From: Strigamia acuminata
Taxonomy: Eukaryota > Arthropoda > Chilopoda > Geophilomorpha > Linotaeniidae
Assembly: GCA_949358305.1 (NCBI GenBank)
Contig: OX442314.1
Coordinates: 16,981,060-17,045,059 of the forward strand
DNA: 64,000 nt
Direction of reading: 5' to 3'
The position numbers were made by a program, and so were the translations under genes. Within the stretch, counting starts at the first letter, position 1. Each line of letters starts with the position of its first letter. This document shows positions 15,231 through 25,689 of the stretch, one piece after another. A model generated the notes under the pieces. That model saw nothing but the letters and a program-made list of their open reading frames with translations. It was not told the DNA's origin and ran no database searches.

Positions 15231-16469
15231 TCAAATACCAGATTCTTTGTATTCTATTTGACGCAGGTATAGCCCATGTGCAGGTGCCATCGTCAGATGT
15301 GCTGGCCAATGGTTTTCTGAAGCGACATCGAACAAGTAATGAATGTCAGCTAAACTTAAACGACCTTGAGCTGCTGCCAACATTACTGATGTCATTCTTC
15401 GTACCTGAGAAAGGAGGAATGTATAATCCATCGTCGTAAATTATTAGTTCATTCTCTATTTACTCAGATTTACCTGATTATATAGAAAACCATTTGATTT
15501 AAAATGTAAATCGTAAAACTGCATCCCCTTGTACGATGGATCCACTAGCGACATAAAACCCGTGCTTCGGCTTACATTAACTTCAACTTTACGAAGTGTA
15601 TCCTTATTCTGATTTTCGTCGTGTGATTTGGTTGTAAAACATTTGAAATCACGTAAACCAGACAGCAAAAAAGCCGCCTCGTGTAGACTGGCTTCACATA
15701 ACGGTGGGCTAAAAACAATGTTTATGTTATTTTTTTAAAATTATAATTATTATTTTAAAATAAAAAAATTAAAAAAATTCTTAGAAACCTAATAAAATAA
15801 CATCGATCTAATTCCGCAATTGGAACTCGTGTACAATCTACATAATCAGTTGAATCAGTAATCGCTAAACGATACACATACGATCGTGAAACTGCAGAGA
15901 AACGACAATGAAAGTCAGAGTTGACATGAAATACATCCGTAACACTGAATAACCAAATTAGTTTGACAAAAAAAAATCAGTATCATAATAAACAGACAAA
16001 TAAATAACAAATACGTTACATCATGTCGTGTTTGGAATTCTTCAAACTGCGATTTAATTGTTCTTTAATAAATTCGCTATCATATTCATATCCTTCTTTT
16101 GGATGCTCCAAGTCCACATGCGATGTATTCATCAGAGCATGCACTCCTTTATCCGTCCGACTTGATGTAGTAAGCAATGCTTCATTTTTCGGATATAATC
16201 TCCGAATAGCATTCTGAAATAATTGCTATTATGATTACGGTATTGAATTATTTGTCATTTTGATTCATACTTCTAAAACCCCTTGAACTGAAGGATAATT
16301 ACTAGTAGATTTATCAAGTTGGCGCTGCAGCCCACTGTAAAAATAAAGAAAATTATGTTTCATACATTAATTCATACATACATTCATACATTCATACATA
16401 AATTCATAAATGGAGACTATACCTAAAACGTGATCCAATATATGCAAAGCGTATCAAAAAGCGACGCAT
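15231..16469 (-). CDS. PUSL1: tRNA pseudouridine synthase-like 1 (TruA family)
   Basis: This is a TruA-family pseudouridine synthase; animal PUSL1 is mitochondrial. The N-terminus MRRFLIRFAYIGSRF followed by SGLQRQ matches the first strand of the fold. The catalytic motif SSRTDKGVHAL, with the nucleophilic Asp, is encoded at about 16140-16180. Later exons carry FHCRFSAVSRSYVYRL (the conserved substrate-binding R/Y block), a lid segment (CEASLHEAAFLLSGLRDFKC), FYDLHFKSNGFLYNQVRRM and the C-terminal MAPAHGLYL. Six exons splice in frame. The start was taken at ATG 16469. The frame stays open upstream (to 16601), so a longer mitochondrial presequence is possible. The gene is head-to-head with CPTP. 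Confidence 0.9.
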
Positions 16470-17006
16470 TTTATACAACAAACTTATTGCATCACGTATG
16501 TCATTTGTTTTTATTTTTGTTTTCCAAGCCCAAGCCGCTACAAAACCATATCCGGTCGAGTTGTATTGGTTTGGCCAATGACTCGCGAGGAAATTTTGCA
16601 ACGCCCCGCCCCTGTTGGCCTCGATGCAAACAACAAATCTAAACTACTAAATAAAAATCTAGAAATTAAACTAAAAATATTTACAAAATTTAGACCCGAC
16701 AAAAATTTTATGACAAAATCGCTTTCTTGCGTCAAGTGTTATTGTCACAAGCACTTTTAAATGTGAGAAATAATTCTTCAAAACTTAGATTAAGTTTTAC
16801 ACGGAAGTATGGAGTAAATTTAGCTCTTATTACATCTATGCCGCCAGGAAATATCCCACGATGCTTTGGAATCAAACAACCGGTCGGATTTAAAAGATGG
16901 CCACCGAGCGGTAATGGTTGAAAAGGAAATGATGATTTCCAGATAAGATATGAGAAAAAGGCCCAATTGATTGCTCAAATAGAATCAGAACGAAAAGCAC
17001 GTAGAA
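16470..17006. promoter_or_regulatory. Shared divergent promoter region, PUSL1 / CPTP
   Basis: 537 bp between the divergent start codons. Overlapping open frames on both strands are unrelated to known families. The PUSL1 frame remains open to about 16601, so its 5' UTR or a presequence lies here. Confidence 0.45.
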
Positions 17007-18003
17007 ATGTCTCAGAACCCGAAATCGAAATCGAAATCGAAATCTGAAACCGGTGGAGGAAGTGGTGATGGTCACCACAGCCACAGCCACGGCCACAGCC
17101 ACGGCCAGAGCCAGAGCCAGAGCCCGAGCCCGAGCCAGAGCCCGAGCCCGAGCCCGAGCCCGAGCCAGAGCCCGAGCCCGAGCCATGGCCGTAGCCATAC
17201 CCAGCCTCACAGCCATAACATCAACCCCAGCTTGGACGGAAGCCATGAAAGTGGTGAAGACCATAGACACAGCCCTGAAACTGGGGGACAAAGTTCCATT
17301 CCAGGTGTTAGAAAAGTAGACATGAAACTTCTTGTTGGTTATTTAAATCAGTGCATCAACAGCGACGGGACTATAAGTTTCAAATATTACATCAAAATGT
17401 TTTGGGAAATTAATAGGTTTGTTTGAATCTTAATTCACAAATACTAATATTATTTAATTTTATATTTTTTAATTTTTTTAATTTTTTAGATTTTTCGAAT
17501 TGATGGGCGCCGTGTTTCATTTCGTTTCGAAAGACGTCGTAGCTAAATTATTAATTTTAGAAGATTACCAGAAATCCGAACAAGCGGCCCATTACGTCAC
17601 TATTGATTCAATGATGATATACGAAAAAAAGCACAATCTATTGCGAAAGACAACTGAGCCTTTATCTGCAAGCCGCACTCTATTGAGATTGCATCGAGCA
17701 TTGGAGTTCACTATCGTGTTTCTGTCGAAAGCGAATTCTGCTAAGGACGACGAGAAAATGAGCCCACACGCTCAAGAAGCTTATAATAATACACTCGCCT
17801 CCTTCCATCCGTGGATAATCAAGAAAGCAGCTAATGTTGCAATGTACGCTTTACCGTATAAAAAAGAATTATTGGAACAGACGTGCAAGCAGACGAAGGA
17901 CGAACTGAGACTGTTGGTCGAGGAAGTTGTAGTGAAGAGCAGAAAAGTTTATGACGATGTACAAAGTTTGTATGTTAAACATGATATTCTTGATTTACCT
18001 TAA
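17007..18003 (+). CDS. CPTP: Ceramide-1-phosphate transfer protein with repetitive N-terminal extension
   Basis: CPTP is a cytosolic GLTP-fold protein that carries ceramide-1-phosphate between membranes. Two exons (17007-17416, 17490-18003) encode 307 residues. The GLTP domain begins near residue 103 ([20 protein letters not shown]) and includes [19 protein letters not shown], the head-group-binding HRAL block ([18 protein letters not shown]), [20 protein letters not shown] and the terminal [11 protein letters not shown], which closely matches the LYAEHSLLDLP end of human CPTP. Human CPTP (214 residues) starts close to the domain, so the first 100 residues here are extra. They are Lys/Ser-, His/Ser/Gly- and Ser/Pro/Gln-rich and encoded by a hexanucleotide-like repeat. 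A downstream Met at 17328 could be an alternative start. AATAAA lies at 18099-18104. Confidence 0.93.
17080..17184. repeat. Hexanucleotide-type coding repeat (CCGAGC / CAGAGC / CACAGC)
   Basis: This is a run of 6-nt units of the form CVVAGC: first CACAGC/CACGGC, then CAGAGC, then CCGAGC, within CPTP exon 1. In the CPTP frame it reads as His-Ser/His-Gly, then Gln-Ser, then Pro-Ser dipeptides. A second plus-strand frame reads Ala-Thr then Ala-Arg repeats, and the minus strand also stays open. The block is much more G+C-rich than the rest of the gene and should be length-polymorphic. Confidence 0.9.
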
Positions 18004-18456
18004 TCAAATTTGCTCACGACACTGTTTGCTATTTATGAGTGTATTTGTTAACATTGTATTTTTTAAAAACTGTTATTTTTATAAAAGAAATACGAGTTAA
18101 TAAAGTTTTATGGTGTACGAGATGTATCCCAAATGGAATTTAACATTTTAAGTTTGGGCGTTTTTTTTATTTCGTTCGAAATCTACAAAAAAAATGAGTT
18201 CAAAAGCCTCGAGAACTGAACCCGAGTAGGATACCACCCCATTATTAACCTTCCATTCCAGTATTACGCATTCATATGTTACAACGACGTCATGTCTATT
18301 CTCACGCCGGATTGGTTTTTAGGGATCACGTGGTGATACATTTTTTTGCTAGCTTTTCCTTGCGTTTAGATTTTGTGTGGTTACCCGAGAATTCTAGAAT
18401 TTTTCGATCTGTGGCTTGGTGTATTTATTGCTGCTTGTTTTAAATTTCATTCAAAC
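18004..18456. other. CPTP 3' UTR and MLF promoter
   Basis: Spacer between two plus-strand genes. The CPTP polyadenylation signal is at 18099-18104. The rest should hold the MLF promoter and 5' UTR. No further element is recognised. Confidence 0.5.
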
Positions 18457-19863
18457 ATGTCGATGTTTGGCTCTACGATGCGAGAATTTGACGAGGATCC
18501 ATTTTTCAGGTTGGTGTTTTCTAACAATTTACAACAACGGAGATATACAAAACGAACGTGCCAACATTTGCAATCGAAATAACCTGAAATTTTTGTGTTG
18601 AACTAAACTCATATTGCGTACATACCAATTACAATTTGACCGACTTAATCAAAATGACCGACAGAAGAAAATTAAACACACATCACAAGAAATAGTAAAG
18701 TCATTTATGACCTTTTAACGAATTACATAATTAGTAGTAAATTAAGGAGTTTATTTGGCCTTTTCACTTGAGATTTGACACTTGACGACACAACTCGATT
18801 TTTTATTGCTTTTTCTAGCTCCCACCGCGATCATATGCGCCATATGGAACAAATGATGGGTAATTTCATGGACCCGTTCGAAAATATGTTCGGTGATATG
18901 AGGAATATGATGGGGTTGCCAAGACTCATGCCCAGTAATACATCCAGACAAATGAACCCACGACGAGATAATCAAAATCGCGGAATGGTCCCGTTTGGCT
19001 TTGGAAATCCATTCGGTTTTCCGCAAATGGGAAATATTATGCCGAATTTTGTAAGAGCATTTAAGTTTTATGTTGTCATTTGTAGTAAACTTTGATGTTT
19101 TCAGGGACAAATGGCAAACGATCCCAATTGTCACTCGTATTCTTCGTCGTCATACGTAACTTATTCCACCGGAGGAGACGGGCAACCCAAAGTATACCAG
19201 GTATATTTGTGCTGCGACTTTATTGCATCGATGTATGTCGTGTGACTCGAGAATTTTAATATTTTTAGGCATCTGCGTCAACTCGAAGGGCACCGGGAGG
19301 CGTACGTGACAAATTAAACTAATTTAGATTTTACAATGCAAAAGATGTGAATTTTTTTTTAAAATTTATTGAAAGGTGAAAGAAACACGAAGAGCTGTAT
19401 GTGATTCAGAAGCGGGCGTGAGAAAATTGGCGATTGGTCATCACTTGGGCGACAAAGCACACATTATTGAAAAAACAAAGTACGCGACTACAGGCGAAGA
19501 AGAAGAAAATGAAGAATTTGTTAATATAGATGACGGTACAAGTGCTCGTACATTTTAAATTAAATCTTTTGAGTTCTAATATGGAAATCTTTAATCAGAT
19601 GAAGCTGCCAAATTTAATCAGCAGTGGCAAAGTCAACTACAGCCTCGAGTGGCGAACCCAGCCATACTTCCTCAAAGAGTGCATTTCGCCGGCGAAAGGC
19701 AACGCGCACTACCCAATCCATCGAGGTAATTTGTTGGGTTTTTGCGCAGGTTACGGTAGTAAATGTTGTGATTTGTATTCATAGGAAGAGGGATCACAAA
19801 GATGACTCTGGAGAGGAAAAAACAAGAAGGAAACAAAAACATAACAAGGGAAATCGTCAATAG
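18457..19863 (+). CDS. Mlf: Myeloid leukemia factor homologue
   Basis: MLF proteins are chromatin-, COP9- and 14-3-3-associated adaptors found in nucleus and cytoplasm. Six exons, joined in frame, give about 260 residues, the usual size. The N-terminus MSMFGSTMREFDEDPFFSSH and the Met-rich block MRHMEQMMGNFMDPFENMFG are family hallmarks. They are followed by a Gly/Phe/Met-rich segment, SYVTYSTGGDGQPKVYQ, and the conserved ETRRAVCDSEAGVRKLAIGH then LGDKAHIIEK core. The next exon is DEAAKFNQQWQSQ, and the tail is a basic nuclear-localisation-like KRDHKDDSGEEKTRRKQK. The acceptor before VKETRR is an unusual aaag|G. AATAAA at 20153-20158 is a candidate polyadenylation signal, so its transcript would overlap the 3' UTR of the convergent neighbour. 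Confidence 0.95.
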
Positions 19864-20250
19864 GGTGGAAAATGACAGCCTTCACGAGCGTTTACAAGTT
19901 CGTTTAGTTTCAAAAATTTCATGGCAGGTTATAGGATCAGAGTTATGTAAATTTCTTACGCATAAATTGAATCCTTTTGTCACTTTTCAAGTATTGGGTT
20001 TACGTGTTTTAGCTAGTTAACATTTAAAAAACAAACTGCGGTTTATATCTTATTTCATTATCAGCTTTATTTGTGCTTTAAAAACAAAAAAATAATTTCA
20101 ATTTGACAATTTACTATAAAACAAATTTTAAAATGTGTAAAATTTAAGGCTTAATAAAACATCGAAAAATGTGAAAATTATTTCATTTAAAAGTCATGCT
20201 CGTAAAATAATGGGGTGTAAAAATTGATCCAAAGTTGATGCGTCAAGGCA
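19864..20250. other. Overlapping convergent 3' UTRs (Mlf and NAT-like gene)
   Basis: The interval contains AATAAA on the plus strand (20153-20158) and its reverse complement TTTATT at 20066-20071. The two convergent transcripts may therefore overlap by about 90 nt. On the minus strand an ATGAC...GATG pair occurs in the first 150 nt after the stop, but I could not build a convincing SECIS stem around it. Confidence 0.45.
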
Positions 20251-21990
20251 CTAGTGGAAAGTTGCCCCTGAATCAATCATAAAATCAATTTCCTTAACTT
20301 CGTCCAAGAACGCTTTATCTTCTATGACTTCGACGGTTTGAACCAACAGTAATCGCAAGCGACCTTCAGGTAAATGCAGACCAGCTCCACACAACTGTAT
20401 CAATTCCTCAACTTCCTCGTTAATCATAGACTTGAAGTAACCGATAGGTATTCGGCCTTCATTCCGCTCTCCAGACGCGCTCGTATGGATGAGCGTAAAA
20501 GTCGTGTTTGCATTCAAACGAAAGAACATGCCAGCGATAATCTGACCATTCGCATCGCGCTGAAGAAGCGAGCGGAAACTATATACTATGTTTCTGCGTT
20601 CGGTTACATCGACAGCATTGGCAAAAGCCTTGTCCACGTAAAATAGATTGGTGTGGAATTTGCTGTGATCGTTTCGAATCTCTTCGCAATGCCATTCAAC
20701 ATATCGACCATTTTCATGGAGTTGGTAACAATATTTTCTGGTACATTTGTCTGTTCGACTCTGCACGAACCATCCAGTGTGTGGAAACTGTCCGTCTGCC
20801 ATAATAATTACCACGCGACCTACATGGTAGCCCGGGTCCATCAAAATGAACCCATTGCGCCCATCTACGTTGACCCGCGCAACTGCCGCTACATGCTCTT
20901 TCTCTACGTCTCCTGCAGGGATCTCCATCAAGCAATACTCTTGCGGTTTACTGATACATTCCTCAGCGGAAACCAAATAAAATGACCCAATCATTTCCGG
21001 GTTGTTACAACCAAAGTCTGAAGTGACTATGCGATTAAGCAAATCCAGACCTAAACCCACGCAAGTGTGATGTTCCGGGGTAATAACGGGGGTATAGTTT
21101 TTGTAGAAATCCAAAGCATTTTGGCTCGACTGTCGCTTGAAAGCGTCGTAAAATCTAGAGGAATAAAAATTCAATTATTAAAACTGAACAAATATCTTGA
21201 AATTATAAATTAAATCACCTTAGCAAGTTACCGATCGTGTTGTAGGGATGAAGAACTAATTGCTCTTTCAAATAACCTTCGATCAAAGCAACGAAATTAT
21301 CAAAACTTTCAACCGAGCGAAATGAAATAACAGGCGGAGCCGGTTTCCAAATGGCAGCAGGCAGAATGTGGTCATCGTCATCATCATCATCATCAATCTC
21401 CACCTTGAAAATTATGCAAGGGTTAGACGGGAGTTCAAGTTTGAATTTTAACTGGGTTTACCTGATCGTCAAAGTCCTGTGTGACTATCGATCCACTTTG
21501 CAGCTGATTCACTCGGTTTCCATTAGTAACCAATTGATTATCACCAGACGTCACAACTGGTGAGCTGGAAAATAAACTGTGCGACTCAGTATAATGAACA
21601 AAAATTATTATTGCGTTTTAGTTTTACCTGCTGGGTAAGAATGTTAGAGTTTCGAGTCAACTTGGCCATTCTTGTCCACACTTAATGAGGAAAGGAGTCC
21701 CTTCCACAATCATTTCCTCCTCAATTTGGACTCCTATACTCTCTAAAATTAACCGTTTTAATTTTTTGGTCTCTATAATTAAAAATAAAAAATAAAAAAG
21801 GTTAGAATTTTGAAAATTAATATTTATCTGCAAAATAATGGAAAAAAAACATTTTTTGTTAAAAATAAAATAATAACAAAATCAATAGTCAATGGCCTTA
21901 TGGTAATCATGGTCATGGCCACAACGGCACACATATCAGCTGATCAGAAATAAATAAATTCATTAGTTAATAATTATAAATCTTACCCAT
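20251..21990 (-). CDS. Unnamed NAT-like-fold protein with an in-frame TGA
   Basis: I do not recognise a named family. Five coding exons (21987-21990, 21628-21772, 21462-21564, 21219-21403, 20251-21154) join in one phase-consistent frame of 447 codons including the terminal stop. Codon 40 is TGA (21659-21657), followed by C. The first exon is only ATGG before a gtaaga donor. The 39 residues before the TGA begin METKKLKRLILESIG and end GQEWPS. After it come LETLTFLPSSSPVV, a poly-Asp run, and a long conserved-looking domain. That domain shows a Cys (EHHTCVGLGLDLLNRI), a His (EKEHVAAVARVNVDGRNGF) and an Asp (ILMDPGYHVG), spaced like the Cys-His-Asp triad of arylamine N-acetyltransferases, with a NAT-like C-terminal pattern (FTLIH, then IPIGYFKSMINEEVEELI). 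No in-frame ATG lies between the TGA and the domain. Explanations are stop readthrough, selenocysteine, another first exon, or a sequence error. Function is inferred only from motif order. Confidence 0.55.
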
Positions 21991-23062
21991 TAACTTCGTA
22001 TTCTACCCGCGATCCTAATTTGTTAACTGTATGCCACAACAGCAGTTATTGACTGAAGTTCCGCGAAGCCGAGACAAAGAATATATCAATCCCGTTTCGT
22101 TTTTCATACGTCACAATTTGGCAATCGAAACATGACGCATTTGCTTGCGCATTCGCAGTTTCTGATGATCGATTAAAAATGTTGTAATGCCGCAGCCGCT
22201 AGAGCCAAATTTTATAAAATCAATGTTTACATTTTGATTACACTTTAATTGCAAATTACCAGGAATAGAATTACATTTTTATTTTTATTTTCTGCGTTAT
22301 GTTTGATATAAACTTAAATAATCGATTAAAATGTTACCTGTTTGTGAAATGTATATGTATGTATACAGGGATATTAAAAATTGAAATTTGAGTTTATTTA
22401 TCGCAGTTTTTAAAACACTTTATTTTGGTAATAGAACACCTTAGTTCTTGCGTAAGTAGGTTCAATGGTTCAAGGCTAGATTTAGTCGTCTGCTTTGACT
22501 CTGCAGACGTTCTGCTCGTTGAACTCAGGAAAATTTGATTTGTTGCGCCTGTGCGCAGATGTGGCTGGATTCAAGTCGTTTCATTTATAGCAAATGATTT
22601 TGTTCTGTTTATCTTTTATCGAAGTCATTTGTTTAATCAAGGTAAAGAAACAAGATAATATAGAACAATAGCAAGCTCTTCATATATTCGTAGTTCAATC
22701 TCGTTCACTCCAATGTCCAAATTGTATGAAATTATCCAAAAAAAATGTCCATTAATCATTTATATCCGCTCTTAAATTCAAGTAGTTGTCAAGTTGAATG
22801 AGAAGGATATTGTACCTAATATTACAATTTGGTTATATAAAAATTGGAATAAACTCAGATTATTAACCATTAATATTGCGGTTTATCAATTGTTAAATTA
22901 TGAAATCTTCAGAACATTTTACAGTTAAACTTTGAACATTTAGGTCCTTCACATGTTGTCATCAAAGCATTGGACCATTTGTGAATTATGACATAGTTGG
23001 AAATAACGTGACAAAAAAAAAAAAAAAAAATTATTTATATAGTGTAAGATAAGAGTAAAATA
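21991..23062. promoter_or_regulatory. Shared divergent promoter region, NAT-like gene / D2HGDH
   Basis: This 1.07 kb spacer is AT-rich. It contains a mixed-composition segment at about 22040-22200 that is probably the 5' UTR and promoter of the minus-strand gene, and an A-run at about 23012-23030 just before D2HGDH. No gene, RNA or transposon signature is seen. Confidence 0.5.
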
Positions 23063-25413
23063 ATGGCAACTTCAATTTTGAGGCGACAACTTTACAAGTG
23101 GAATTTAGTAACTAAGGGAAAATGTATTCAAGGATACATGCATTATAGTCTTAAAACAAGCGCTACGCATGAACGCTATCCGTATTTAAAAAGAGGCAAC
23201 TTCTCCAGATTGTCAGAGGCCGATTTGGCACATTTTAGAACGATTTTGGAAACTAATCAGATCTCTTCAGATGCCTTTGATCTACAACCTCACAACACCG
23301 ACTGGCTTGGAAATTATAGAGGTTTGCAAAATAAACAATCTATTAAAAAAAACCTGACCAAATAAATTAGCATTTTTATTTCTTGCAGGAATCAGCGAAT
23401 TGATGTTAAAACCTCGAACAACTGAAGAAGTTTCGTCTATATTAAAATATTGCTCAAAAAGACATTTGGCAGTGTGCCCTCAAGGAGGCAACACCGGTTT
23501 AGTGGGTGGCAGTGTGCCAGTGTTCGACGAAATAATTCTGAACACATCATTACTCAATGACATCATAAGCTTTGACGATTTATCAGGTAGATTTTAATTG
23601 AAAACTTAAAGTCTGAGTTACTTTTTATTTTTTATTATCAGGAATATTGGTTTGCCAAGCAGGATGCATTCTTGAACGATTGGAAGAATATGTTTCTAAC
23701 AAATCATGCACGATGCCTTTAGATTTAGGAGCTAAAGGCAGTTGTCAGATTGGAGGAAACGTCGCTACAAATGCAGGAGGGCTTCGTTTGATTCGTTATG
23801 GATCTCTTCATGGAAATGTTCTTGGATTAGAAGTGGCATGTTTATGCATTTACTTACGTTGCTCAATATCCTGTAATTAAAATTGCGGTTTTCCAGGTTT
23901 TAGCATCCGGGGAAATCCTTGACTGTATGTCGACAGTGCGAAAAGACAACACTGGTTACGACATTAAACAAGTATAACTCAATATTGACTTTCTATGTGT
24001 TCTGCTAATTTTGTTTTGTTACCAGCTCTTTATTGGGTCCGAGGGCACTTTAGGTGTTATTACTAAAGTTGCTATTGTTTGTCCACCAAAACCAAACTCT
24101 GTAGCTGTGTTGTTACTAGGTAATTTAAATATAATATTTATTTTGTATTTTTTTTAATTTATTTTTTTGTGTGCAGGCTGTCAGAATTTTGGAACCGTAA
24201 CTGAAACATATCGAGCTGCTCGTGAGTTGTTAGGCGAAGTGATTTCATCCGTCGAATTCATGGATCACGAATGCATCAAATTGTGCGAACGTAATTTGAA
24301 ACTCAAATCGCCATTCGCATCGGCGCATCCATTTTACACGTTGATCGAAGTCGCTGGATCTAACAAGCAGCACAATGTAGAAAAACTCGAACAATTTCTT
24401 CAACATTTAACGTGCCAAGACATCGTGAAAGATGGAATTCTGGCATCCGAAACGAGGCAAATACACGTAAGTTTTAAAAAATATACAAAGTATAAAAAAA
24501 AAAATTACGTTGTTTTCTGACTAAATTTCAAACCCACTACAGGCTGTCTGGGCCCTGCGAGAAAATATATCAGAAGCCTTAAAATTAGAAGGCGTTGTGT
24601 ACAAATACGATATATCGGTCCCGATCGAAAATTTTACCTCCATAATTGATAGTACACGGAGTAAATTGGGTGCTTTGGTCACACACTGTTGCGGCTTCGG
24701 TCATCTCGCAGATGGCAACTTGCATTTAAACGCCGTGGCTAAAACATACGATCCTGAAATCGTATCTTGTATACAGTCACATTTATATGCAGAAATCACA
24801 AAGTGTAATGGAAGTATAAGTGCGGAACATGGGATTGGATTCATGAAACGACAGGAAATGCCTAAAATTAAAACTTTGACGACCCTCGATATGATGTACC
24901 GGTTAAAAAAATTATTCGATCCGCAAAGCATTTTAAATCCCTACAAAATATTACCTTGATAAGTAAACATAAACTAATGACCTGTTGAATTTACAGACAT
25001 TATGGCAATTAAGAGAAAGGCTTGCTGAAGCGCAAAAAATCGAGGGGTACGTTTATAAATACGACATTTCAATTCCCGTGTCAACGTTTCCTGATTTAGT
25101 GACTGGTTTACGAACTCGAGTAGCAGGAAAAGTTTCCTGTTGCGTAGGATATGGCCATTTGGGTGACGGAAATTTGCATTTGAACTGCACCACTTCTACG
25201 TTCGACGAAGAGCTTCAAAAGGAAATCGAAGATTTCGTGTACGAGAAAGTGCGTGATTTAAAAGGAAGTGTTAGCGCGGAGCACGGCATAGGAGTTTCCA
25301 AACGTCCGTACGTACATTATAGCAAATCGAGGTCATTCCTCGATCTGGCAAAGAAATTAAAACTGCAATTGGACCCGTTTGAAATAATGAATCCGTACAA
25401 AGTGTTAAATTGA
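23063..25413 (+). CDS. D2HGDH: D-2-hydroxyglutarate dehydrogenase with two alternative terminal exons
   Basis: This mitochondrial FAD enzyme oxidises D-2-hydroxyglutarate to 2-oxoglutarate and passes electrons to ETF. The N-terminus is basic and presequence-like. The FAD-binding PCMH domain shows [56 protein letters not shown] and [14 protein letters not shown]. The C-terminal catalytic domain is encoded twice: exon A (24543-24959) and exon B (24997-25413). Both are 417 nt, both start in phase 0 after ...SETRQIH and both end with a stop. Exon B has the canonical [13 protein letters not shown] and SAEHGIG with a YSKS block. Exon A has [13 protein letters not shown] and SAEHGIG but lacks YSK. 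Both keep the His/His/Glu metal ligands. An mRNA using exon A would carry exon B as 3' UTR unless it is cleaved within 37 nt. AATAAA lies at 25510-25515. Confidence 0.95.
24543..25413 (+). repeat. Tandem duplicated terminal exon of D2HGDH
   Basis: The two 417-nt units (24543-24959 and 24997-25413) align without gaps at protein level, with about 44% identity by eye. They are separated by 37 nt holding a branch-point-like ctaatgac and the acceptor ttacag. The conserved positions are the catalytic ones, which indicates an old duplication kept under selection on both copies. Confidence 0.9.
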
Positions 25414-25689
25414 TGCGGAGTAAATTTGTTGTCATTTATTAGTATTAGTATCAAACGCAATGCACAACCCGCTACTTCGTCAGGCTTACTGGCCCATAAT
25501 AATTAATTAAATAAAGTATTTTAATTATAACATGATTCCTCGCACTTCTTTCTTACAAAATATACATCTCTAGTGTTAACTTCTATTGAAAAAGATTTAT
25601 GCTTTTTTTTAAACATTAAATTACAACTATTTTAACCTAATAAAATTTTTTATGTTCAATTTTCTTAAAATCATAATTGCATCAAAGCA

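Noticed and set aside
17053-17319. Open frame coding for Ala-Thr and Ala-Arg repeats, and a minus-strand counterpart (16890-17291)
   Set aside because: Both are out-of-frame readings of the hexanucleotide repeat in CPTP exon 1. The CPTP frame alone joins in phase to the GLTP domain.
21902-21920. A 14-base match to the start of the lacZ alpha region of cloning vectors (gtaatcatggtcat)
   Set aside because: The flanking bases differ from vector sequence on both sides and the segment lies in an intron of the NAT-like gene. A chance match is sufficient.
24985-25413. A separate downstream gene or pseudogene related to D2HGDH
   Set aside because: It has an acceptor in the same phase as exon A, the same length, an intact frame, and no start codon or FAD domain of its own. 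An alternative terminal exon fits better.
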